Part shown: one piece after another, positions 5,219 through 11,592 of the stretch
How positions within the stretch are numbered: the stretch's first letter is position 1
How the letters are laid out: every line of letters starts with the position of its first letter
NCBI GenBank assembly: GCA_016206755.1
Contig: JACQQZ010000139.1
Location: 1 to 15,540 of the forward strand
From: Candidatus Omnitrophota bacterium
GTDB lineage: Bacteria > Omnitrophota > Gorgyraeia > 1-14-0-20-64-10 > JACQQZ01
DNA length: 15,540 nt
Direction of reading: 5' to 3'
Translations under genes and position numbers: made by a program
The notes under the pieces: generated by a model
Seen by the model: only the letters and a program-made list of their open reading frames with translations
What the model was told of the DNA's origin: nothing
Database searches by the model: none

Positions 5219-6309
5219 CAGAATTTCACCTTGCATTCAAATATCCGGTCTCCGCCCAAACGGCGTTGCCGCTGAACTTGCAGCGAAATTTTTCGCTGGA
5301 GCGATGCGATGCCCTTGCCGTCAAAAGCCGTCGGGGCATCCCGGCCGCCGATGAGAACGGGCGCCACGATGGAGATCCAGCGATCCACAGCGCGCGCTTC
5401 CAGCGCAGAGGCAACAAGCTCTCCGCCTCCTTCAATCAGCAGGTGGGTGATTTCCTGGCGCGCGAGATATTTGAGCAAAGAACTGAAGCTCACTTTTCCA
5501 TTCTTTTCCGGAAAGACGATCACCTGCGCGCCTCTTTTTTCCAAAAGACGCCGGCGGCGCAGGGGCGCTTTTCCTGTCGTTGCAATGAGAACGTTCGCCT
5601 TTTCTTGAAAAAGACGGCTGGCCGGATGCGTCAGGGCTTGCGAATCCAAAACCACTTTCAGCAATGGACGCACGGGGGTATATCCCCGGCAGGTCAAGCG
5701 CGGATTGTCTCTGAGCACTGTGCGCGCCCCCACCGCAATCGCATCCACTTGCGCGCGCAAGGCATGCGCGTACCGGCGCGCCTTGGGACTGCTGATCCAG
5801 CGCGATTCCCCTTTGGACGTTGCAATTTTTCCATCCAGAGAGTGGGCCACCTTGACGGTCACGAACGGCCGGCCTGCCTGCCGCCAGGTCAAATAAACTT
5901 CATTCAACCGCCGCGCCTCTTCCTGCAAAATTCCGGCGGTAACGGAAACACCGGCCGCGCGCAATTGCGCCAAACTTCGTCCGCGCATTTTGGGACTGGG
6001 ATCTTCCATGGCAATCACCACGCGCCGCACGCCGCTGGACAAAATTTCTTTTAAGCAAGGCGGGGTTCGGCCAAAGTGCCGGCACGGTTCCAGCGTCACG
6101 TAGAGGGTCGCGCCGCGCGCTTTTTTTCCCGCTTGGCGGAGCGCTTCAATCTCCGCGTGAGGCCGGCCTGCGCGGCGATGAAAGCCGATCCCCACGCGCT
6201 TTCCTTTCGAAACGACCACGGCACCGACCATCGGATTGGGCCGCGTTCGCCCTTGGGCGCGGGCGGCCCATTGCAGCCCCAAGCGCATCCACCGGGCGTC
6301 GGACCTCAT
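5218..6309 (-). CDS. ribD: bifunctional diaminohydroxyphosphoribosylaminopyrimidine deaminase / reductase
   Basis: 363 residues, normal length. The N-terminal cytidine-deaminase-like domain has the zinc site H51-A-E53 and PC(76)RHFGRTPPC(85). The C-terminal reductase domain begins near residue 147 with PFVTVKVAHSLDGKIA and carries LLIEGGGELVASAL and APVLIGG. It performs the second and third steps of the pyrimidine branch (deamination, then NADPH reduction of the ribose). It starts at ATG 6309, overlapping the PHP gene stop by 4 nt (ATGA), and ends one base into ribE. The coupling implies matched expression with the other riboflavin genes. Confidence 0.96.
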   Translation of the reverse strand: MRSDARWMRLGLQWAARAQGRTRPNPMVGAVVVSKGKRVGIGFHRRAGRPHAEIEALRQAGKKARGATLYVTLEPCRHFGRTPPCLKEILSSGVRRVVIAMEDPSPKMRGRSLAQLRAAGVSVTAGILQEEARRLNEVYLTWRQAGRPFVTVKVAHSLDGKIATSKGESRWISSPKARRYAHALRAQVDAIAVGARTVLRDNPRLTCRGYTPVRPLLKVVLDSQALTHPASRLFQEKANVLIATTGKAPLRRRRLLEKRGAQVIVFPEKNGKVSFSSLLKYLARQEITHLLIEGGGELVASALEARAVDRWISIVAPVLIGGRDAPTAFDGKGIASLQRKISLQVQRQRRLGGDRIFECKVKF

Positions 6310-7133
6310 CGCTGTTTTTTAAGCCGCTCCACCCACGCATACGGAACGGTCACAGCGCCGACGGCGGGGCCTTCGGTCTTCCAGGATCCATGAAAGTCGG
6401 ATCCCCCCGAAGCCAAAAGGTGATGCCCTTCCACGTAATTCAGATAACGCTTGGCCGCCGACGAGGAATGGTCCGGGTGGTAGACTTCGATTCCCTGCAC
6501 GCCGGCCGCAATCAATTCCGGCAGCCATTCATCCGGAACAAATTTAAGAGGATGCGCCAATGTCGAGACGCCGCCGGCTTCGCGTATAAAAGCCGCGGCC
6601 TGGGCCACCGTCATCGCAGCCCCTTTGACGAAACAGGGCGCCTGGTCGCCGAGGAATCGCTGAAAAGCTTCTTCCGGAGTTTTGACGTATCCGCGGTCCG
6701 CCAGGATGCGCGCCAGATGAGGCCGTCCCGGGGTGCCATGTCCGCTGAACTCCAACACCTCTTCCAAAGTCACATGAACATCGTATCTGCGCAAACGCTC
6801 GATCATCTGTTTGAGGCGTTCCCCCCGAAAACTTTTTAATTTTTCGAGATGCTCAAGGGCTTTGGAAGAGGCGGCATCCAAGAAAAATCCCAAGACGTGC
6901 AGCTCCGTGTCGCGAAAAGAAGCGGTCATTTCAATTCCGGAAATCACCTCGATGCGGCCGGCGGCGGCCTTCATGGCGAAAGGGACGGCTTCCAAGCAAT
7001 CGTGATCGGTCACTGCCATCGCCTTCAAGCCGGCCTGCACGGCCTGCTCCACCAATTCCTCGGGCGAAGAGGTGCCGTCCGAGTAAGTGGTGTGGAGATG
7101 CAAATCCGCGCGCCGGCTCAGATCGGAGGTCAT
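6306..7133 (-). CDS. PHP-family phosphoesterase (3',5'-nucleoside bisphosphate phosphatase type)
   Basis: 275 residues. It has the PHP metal-binding motifs in order: DLHLHTTYSDGT at 10-21 (D10, H12, H14), VTDHD at about 41-45, the single E of SGIEMTA about 68, THPL-type AHPL in the middle, and GSDFHG near the C-terminus. The length and the layout with an inserted helical region (FRGERLKQMIERLRR...GRPHLARIL) match the TrpH/YciV group, which removes phosphate from 3',5'-bisphosphate nucleosides or trims RNA 5' ends; the exact substrate is inferred. It overlaps nusB and ribD by 4 nt on each side. A phosphatase is needed between RibD and RibH in riboflavin synthesis, usually HAD-type, so a role there is possible but unproven. 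Confidence 0.9.
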   Translation of the reverse strand: MTSDLSRRADLHLHTTYSDGTSSPEELVEQAVQAGLKAMAVTDHDCLEAVPFAMKAAAGRIEVISGIEMTASFRDTELHVLGFFLDAASSKALEHLEKLKSFRGERLKQMIERLRRYDVHVTLEEVLEFSGHGTPGRPHLARILADRGYVKTPEEAFQRFLGDQAPCFVKGAAMTVAQAAAFIREAGGVSTLAHPLKFVPDEWLPELIAAGVQGIEVYHPDHSSSAAKRYLNYVEGHHLLASGGSDFHGSWKTEGPAVGAVTVPYAWVERLKKQR

Positions 7134-7531
7134 TGCGTTTTATGAATTTTATCGAGGATGCCGTTGACGAATTTTCCTGAGTCGGGCGTGCCGTAACGCT
7201 TGGCCAAATCCACCGCTTCGTTGATGACCACCGTCGGCGGAACGTCGTGGTCGAACATCAGCTCAAATACGCCCAGCCGTAAGATGTTGCGGTCCACCAC
7301 CGCCATGCGGTTCAGATGCCAATTCAAGGCATGCCGGGTGATCAGCGCGTCAATCGCGTTCCGGTTTTCCCAGGTCTTGTTGACCAATGCCAGCACGAAA
7401 GGCCGGCTCGGTTTGGCGATCCGGTGGTGCCGCAGGTAAGAAGCGACGCCCTCTTCCAGAGTTTCTCCGGTCAAGTCCACCTGGTAGAGCAATCGAAGCG
7501 CGTGTTCCCGCGCCTTACTTCTTTTTCGCAT
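7130..7531 (-). CDS. nusB: transcription antitermination factor NusB
   Basis: 133 residues of the all-helical NusB fold: RSKAREHALRLLYQVDLTG at the N-terminus, RLGVFELMFDHDVPPTVVINEAVDLAKRYG in the C-terminal half, and KFVNGILDKI at the end, all family hallmarks. NusB binds boxA RNA with NusE (S10) in rRNA antitermination. Neighbourhood with ribH is common in bacteria. It starts 17 nt inside ribH and its stop overlaps the next ATG, so it is translated from the rib transcript. Confidence 0.95.
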   Translation of the reverse strand: MRKRSKAREHALRLLYQVDLTGETLEEGVASYLRHHRIAKPSRPFVLALVNKTWENRNAIDALITRHALNWHLNRMAVVDRNILRLGVFELMFDHDVPPTVVINEAVDLAKRYGTPDSGKFVNGILDKIHKTQ

Positions 7532-7970
7532 GAAGGCCTTTCATCGCTTTCGTCATTTCAAAAGCCGTTTCGGCGGCTTCGGCTCCCAAATTCCATTTTT
7601 CCCCGGAACGCTCTTTCGCATCGGAATAACGCCTGGCCATGATGACCCCGAAGGCCACCGGCACCCCCGTCGTTCGGGCCGAATCGGAAATGCCCCTGGC
7701 CACTTCGCGGCAAATGGCGTCGTAGTGATCGGTTTTTCCCCGGATGACGGCTCCGAGCGCCACCAACGCTTGAAAGCGCCCGGACAGCGCGAGCCGGTGA
7801 ATGACGACGGGGATTTCGAATGCGCCCGGAACCCAGAATGTCTCGATGCGGGATGCGGAAACTTTGCGCCGCTTGAAAACCTGAAGGGCCCCTTCGTGAA
7901 GCTTGCCCGTCAATTCTTTGTTAAAACAACCGACGACAATGCCAAAACGAGGGGACGATCGTGGAGGCAT
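7515..7970 (-). CDS. ribH: 6,7-dimethyl-8-ribityllumazine synthase, divergent C-terminal motif
   Basis: 151 residues. It condenses 5-amino-6-ribitylaminouracil with dihydroxybutanone phosphate to lumazine. Conserved parts: GIVVGCFN near residue 10, WVPGAFEIP (46-54), and GAVIRGKTDHYD (73-84) with the catalytic histidine H82. The usual FGVLTT..EQA..RAGTKAGNKG motif is changed: after FGVI the sequence is MARRYSDAKERSGEKWNLG. The arginine equivalent to B. subtilis R127 (R121) remains, but the lysine equivalent to K135 is replaced by Leu and one residue is missing. It is probably still active, perhaps with altered phosphate contacts. It starts 6 nt after ribBA. Confidence 0.93.
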   Translation of the reverse strand: MPPRSSPRFGIVVGCFNKELTGKLHEGALQVFKRRKVSASRIETFWVPGAFEIPVVIHRLALSGRFQALVALGAVIRGKTDHYDAICREVARGISDSARTTGVPVAFGVIMARRYSDAKERSGEKWNLGAEAAETAFEMTKAMKGLHAKKK

Positions 7971-7976
7971 GGCGGA

Positions 7977-9182
7977 TTAGTCGCCGGACTGCTCGAGCAG
8001 AAGGTGGCCCAATTTGTCGCGCTTGGCTTTGAGATAGCGGGCATTCACGGGAGTGGGGGAAATTTCCAGCGGGACGCGCTCCACCAATTTCAAACCGAAT
8101 CCTTCCAAGCCAACCACCTTGCGGGGGTTGTTGGTCATCAGCCGGATTTGGCTCAAGCCCAAATCCACGAGAATTTGCGCGCCGGTTCCGTAATCGCGCA
8201 GATCGGGATCAAACCCCAGCGCCTTGTTCGCCTCGACGGTGTCCATGCCCTGGTCTTGCAATGTGTAGGCCTTGAGCTTGTTGGCCAAACCGATGCCGCG
8301 GCCCTCTTGGCGCAAGTAGAGAAGAACGCCTTTTTTCTCTTTGGCAATCAGCTCCAGCGCCTTTTCCAGTTGCGGCCCGCAATCACACCGCCAAGAACCG
8401 AAAACATCTCCGGTCAAACATTGAGAGTGGACGCGCACCAGCACCGGCGGCTCGTGAATGTTGCCCATGGTGAGGGCGACGTGCTGGTGGCCGTCGATGA
8501 GAGACTCAAAAAGCATCAGGCGAAACTCGCCGTATTGGGTCGGCAGCGTTGTTTCAACGAGGCGCCGGATCGACTTCTCCGACTGCAAGCGGTGCTTGAT
8601 GAGGTCCGCAATGGTGCACACTTTCAGTTGATGGGTCTTGGCAAATTCCAGAAGCTCGGGGGTGCGCGCCATGGAGCCGTCCGGATTCATGATTTCACAA
8701 ATAACACCGGCAGGAGATAGGCCGCTCAGGCGCATAAAATCGATGCAGGCCTCCGTATGCCCCGCCCGCACCAACACCCCGCCCGGCCGCGCCCTGAGAG
8801 GAAAAATATGCCCCGGACGGACCAAGTCGGCCGGACGCGCATCCGGATCGATCAACGTTTGAATGGTCTGGGCGCGATCGTGCGCTGAAATTCCGGTGGT
8901 GATGCCGTCGCGGGCATCGACAGAGATCATCCATGCCGTCCCAAAGCGGGTTTCATTCTCAACGGCCATCGGCTGGATGTCCAAAATCTGCAGGCGTTCC
9001 GCCTCCATGGGGACGCAGATGAGGCCCCGGCCGTGCTCGGCCATAAAGTTGATGGCCTGGGGGGTGGCAAACTGGGCCGCGACCAGCAGATCCCCTTCAT
9101 TCTCACGGTCTTCATCGTCGATAACGACGACGATTCGGCCTGCCCGTAAATCGGACAATATGTCGGCAACGGAGTCAAACAT
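7977..9182 (-). CDS. ribBA: bifunctional DHBP synthase / GTP cyclohydrolase II
   Basis: 401 residues. The N-terminal DHBP synthase part has [10 protein letters not shown] (22-31), GHTEA (141-145) and [10 protein letters not shown] (156-165), which form the metal and ribulose-5-phosphate site. From about 205 the GTP cyclohydrolase II part has the zinc cysteines C255, C266 and C268 ([18 protein letters not shown]), [10 protein letters not shown] (290-299) and LMTNNPRK. It supplies both precursors of riboflavin, so it is the entry point of the pathway and the first gene of the operon. It starts at ATG 9182, 53 nt after the kinase-like gene, with no Shine-Dalgarno (ACTCCCACC before the ATG) and a probable promoter immediately upstream. 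No FMN riboswitch fits in the gap. Confidence 0.97.
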   Translation of the reverse strand: MFDSVADILSDLRAGRIVVVIDDEDRENEGDLLVAAQFATPQAINFMAEHGRGLICVPMEAERLQILDIQPMAVENETRFGTAWMISVDARDGITTGISAHDRAQTIQTLIDPDARPADLVRPGHIFPLRARPGGVLVRAGHTEACIDFMRLSGLSPAGVICEIMNPDGSMARTPELLEFAKTHQLKVCTIADLIKHRLQSEKSIRRLVETTLPTQYGEFRLMLFESLIDGHQHVALTMGNIHEPPVLVRVHSQCLTGDVFGSWRCDCGPQLEKALELIAKEKKGVLLYLRQEGRGIGLANKLKAYTLQDQGMDTVEANKALGFDPDLRDYGTGAQILVDLGLSQIRLMTNNPRKVVGLEGFGLKLVERVPLEISPTPVNARYLKAKRDKLGHLLLEQSGD

Positions 9183-9193
9183 GGTGGGAGTAA

Positions 9194-9202
9194 ATCATAG
9201 CA
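9194..9202 (-). promoter_or_regulatory. probable extended -10 promoter of the rib operon
   Basis: On the minus strand TGCTATGAT gives an extended -10 (TGnTATAAT with one mismatch), 11 nt before the ribBA ATG. The -35 region is poor (TTCCGC at 17 nt), as is common for extended -10 promoters. The transcript would start about 5 nt before the ATG, so the leader would be nearly absent, consistent with the missing ribosome site. Read-through from the upstream gene is also possible. Confidence 0.45.
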
Positions 9203-9235
9203 TAAAACGGATCAAAGCGGAATTAGAGGGTCATG

Positions 9236-11404
9236 CTAAGCCGCGCGCATGTGTGCGACAGCTCCAACCCACTGCTCCACTTCTTTAAGACTCACCTTCT
9301 GATCCAGCTCTTGTTCCTGCAGGAAGGAAAGGATCCAGCGCGCTGACCGAGTAGGATCATAAACATGCAGGATGGCTTCGCGACCGCCCATCCTTTTTTC
9401 TGCTTGCTTGAGTGCAATGTCATAAGCAGCATCCAAATTGGCCGCTTCGTCCAACCGGACAATCATTCCTCCAAACCCTAATTTCTCCTGCAGGTAATCT
9501 GCCTGAGCTTTATCTCGGGCAATGATGGCAACGACAGATTCTTGATTGGCCATGCGCTCGGCAATGACGCCCAAATTGGCATCTTCGGGATTAAAAACAT
9601 ACAGCGACTGATTGGTCGTTTGAGACCGAGGAATAGGAAGGTCATTAATCAGGAAGTAACCGGAAAGCGAGGTCTTCAAAATGGTTGTGGTAGCTCCCGT
9701 CTCGGGATCTCGGTGAACAATGATACGCCCATGCAAAGGCGACCCCTCGGGAGGAGTCCAAATCTCTACCGGTTCTCCACCCACTCCTGTCCCGATGCCT
9801 TGCGGTTGCAAAGAACCCATCTCGCCGGACGCCCCTTGGCCAGCCACCGATCCTTGGCCTACACCGGCAGCTCCAGCAAATGCCACGGTTGGAACAGGAA
9901 CTCGTCGATCTTCTAATCCTGCCTGAGCCGTCAATCCGACCAGCGGCTGCATGCCTGGTTGATCGGCAAACGCTTGGACAAACGCCCGAAACTGCGCCAT
10001 TTGAATTTCGGCGGCGCGGAGATATTTCCCGGGATCAGGAACATTCTGTCGGTATCGGCTGAGCGCTTCAAAATAGGAATCCCCCGTCAGAAAGCTGTCG
10101 TGAAATCGTACCGCCAAAGTAAAGTAAACTGCAGCGATGGACGGATAGACAAAAGGTTCCAGGCGCTGGCGCTCAGCAGGACCATAGACTTGTTCTATTT
10201 CAGATAACCAGCCATTCACGATCGACTCAACGACTTCTTTCAAAACCACCAAATGCCCAGGGTCTGCATTCTCACCGCCTTCGAAAGCAAGCACCCTGGC
10301 CGCGTCTGCAATATCGAGAGTTTCATGACCCGGCTGAAGTGTATCCAAATCCCCGATCGCCAGCGGCATCCATTCCCCTGCTGCATTGACCTCCCAAAAT
10401 ACGTTGTCGATTTTTGGATCCCCGTGTGTTGGCACCTTTTTCAAGCCGCTTAAAAGTGGGGCGATGACGTCTCGGAATTGCGCAATCGCATGTTGTAATG
10501 CTGCGTTGCGCGCAGAAAAATTACCGTGCCCATCTTGTCCAAACCGGCGGGAAGGATCCAATCGGGCCGTTTGAGCCGGATCAGAACTCAAACTCACCCT
10601 CACTTCTTCACCACGAAGAACGCGATCGTAATGCTCGAGGTGGTAAGCAATATCCTGGAAATTCGGAAGAGAATCTTCAAAATCTCCGCCGGAAGGCAAT
10701 TCCAGCATCCGCCGGAACTGAACCAGCAGCCGGCCAAATCGCCCAGCAGCCGCCAAATGTTTTTCCGAAGGAATCTCATCGATGGATTGAATCACAAGCC
10801 CTTCCGTAAACTGCATAAAGCGCCAATGTGCGCCATCCTCTTGTTGATACAATTTACTGCGCACCCCTTTGCGATTTAAGAAGTGCACCGGCTTCCAGCC
10901 ATCCGGAAGCAATCCTCCGTCCAAAGCCTCTTTCTGCTTGGCTTCAAACCGAAAATGGTTTCGATCCAGGGCCGGAAAATTCCAGACGGGATTGAGCCGA
11001 AAGGCGATGAGCTTGACGCCATCATTGCGTTCAACCAGATAAACGCGGTTCACGCGGCCGTGAGAAATGACGGAAACAGTGGAATCCCCAGAAGTAAATT
11101 CGCCTTCAGTTTCAAATTGGCGAAGGTTGGCAAAAACGCGGTTGGCTTCGTCTGCATCGAAATTCTCTTCCAATCCAGCCGGGGCAGCACCCGAGGCGGC
11201 GGCAGAAAAGCTCTCTGGAGCCGAAAAATCCGGAGACTCGCTGCGAAGACTGAAAGAAAGTTGTTCTTCCAAACCGGCTTCAACACCTTCGATTTGACGC
11301 AGAGATAAAGAGGAAAGAGAGCTCGATCTGGAAACAGGAGAAGCCGTTGGGAAAACAACGAGACAAATAGCGACGAGGCGGCGCATTTTTAAAAAGTCCC
11401 TCAT
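9236..11404 (-). CDS. exported APH / N-acetylhexosamine-kinase-like phosphotransferase with C-terminal unknown domain
   Basis: 722 residues from the ATG at 11404. The frame is open up to 11524, but that start lies upstream of the promoter found here, and 11404 has GGAGA 8 nt before it. Residues 1-25 (MRDFLKMRR then LVAICLVVFPTA) look like a signal peptide or anchor. A low-complexity Ser/Ala region follows to about 105. Residues 105-480 resemble the NahK/APH kinase fold: HGRVNRVYLV (N-lobe nucleotide loop), LIAFRLNPV, THGDPKIDN (326-334, catalytic D328 and metal ligand N334), and AIGDLDTLQPG (349-359) followed by DIADAARVL, which is close to the hexosamine-kinase IDLDT...DFGDA pattern. A Gly-rich linker (510-545) leads to an unrecognised alpha/beta domain (550-722). 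Kinases of this fold are normally cytoplasmic, so export is the oddity. Confidence 0.75.
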   Translation of the reverse strand: MRDFLKMRRLVAICLVVFPTASPVSRSSSLSSLSLRQIEGVEAGLEEQLSFSLRSESPDFSAPESFSAAASGAAPAGLEENFDADEANRVFANLRQFETEGEFTSGDSTVSVISHGRVNRVYLVERNDGVKLIAFRLNPVWNFPALDRNHFRFEAKQKEALDGGLLPDGWKPVHFLNRKGVRSKLYQQEDGAHWRFMQFTEGLVIQSIDEIPSEKHLAAAGRFGRLLVQFRRMLELPSGGDFEDSLPNFQDIAYHLEHYDRVLRGEEVRVSLSSDPAQTARLDPSRRFGQDGHGNFSARNAALQHAIAQFRDVIAPLLSGLKKVPTHGDPKIDNVFWEVNAAGEWMPLAIGDLDTLQPGHETLDIADAARVLAFEGGENADPGHLVVLKEVVESIVNGWLSEIEQVYGPAERQRLEPFVYPSIAAVYFTLAVRFHDSFLTGDSYFEALSRYRQNVPDPGKYLRAAEIQMAQFRAFVQAFADQPGMQPLVGLTAQAGLEDRRVPVPTVAFAGAAGVGQGSVAGQGASGEMGSLQPQGIGTGVGGEPVEIWTPPEGSPLHGRIIVHRDPETGATTTILKTSLSGYFLINDLPIPRSQTTNQSLYVFNPEDANLGVIAERMANQESVVAIIARDKAQADYLQEKLGFGGMIVRLDEAANLDAAYDIALKQAEKRMGGREAILHVYDPTRSARWILSFLQEQELDQKVSLKEVEQWVGAVAHMRAA

Positions 11405-11455
11405 TGAACAGGTCTCCGCTTGGTGCGAGGATTCGACCGATGCCGATTGAGGAAA

Positions 11456-11483
11456 ATCTAGCAGGGTGCTGAAAAACCCATGC
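11456..11483 (-). promoter_or_regulatory. hairpin at the start of the kinase-like gene's leader
   Basis: On the minus strand AGCA-T-GGGT pairs with ACCC-TGCT around an 8-nt loop, giving an 8-bp stem with one bulged T. It begins at the predicted transcription start, about 50-75 nt before the ATG. It could stabilise the mRNA 5' end; no known riboswitch is recognised. Confidence 0.35.
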
Positions 11484-11489
11484 TGGAAT

Positions 11490-11518
11490 AGTGTAGCTTT
11501 CCCTGCGCCGATTGTCAA
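11490..11518 (-). promoter_or_regulatory. near-consensus sigma70 promoter of the kinase-like gene
   Basis: On the minus strand a perfect TTGACA (11518-11513), a 17-nt spacer and TACACT (11495-11490) predict a start near 11483 and a leader of about 78 nt to the ATG at 11404. This is the best promoter match noticed in the window, and it rules out the longer upstream start codon. Confidence 0.75.
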
Positions 11519-11579
11519 TGGCAAGGATCAAAGATTCAATTTCGATTAACTCGAAGATGGAGAATCGGAGAATTTCGGT

Positions 11580-11585
11580 TATACT
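11580..11585 (+). promoter_or_regulatory. possible -10 element of the membrane-protein gene
   Basis: TATACT ends 7 nt before the ATG at 11593, so transcription would begin at about the A of the ATG, giving a leaderless message. No good -35 is visible (ATGGAG at 17 nt). If the ATG at 11557 were the start, this element could not serve it. Confidence 0.25.
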
Positions 11586-11592
11586 CGAAAGA

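Noticed and set aside
5266..6054. Plus-strand 262-residue open frame
   Set aside because: Antisense to ribD, whose deaminase and reductase motifs are complete.
7530..8720. Plus-strand 396-residue open frame
   Set aside because: It lies entirely opposite ribH and ribBA, whose family motifs are clear; a shadow of codon bias.
9183..9235. FMN riboswitch ahead of ribBA
   Set aside because: The gap is 53 nt, far too short for an RFN element, and no conserved RFN segments are present.
11405..11524. 40-residue N-terminal extension of the kinase-like protein
   Set aside because: It would start upstream of a near-consensus promoter; the ATG at 11404 has a ribosome site and begins a signal peptide.
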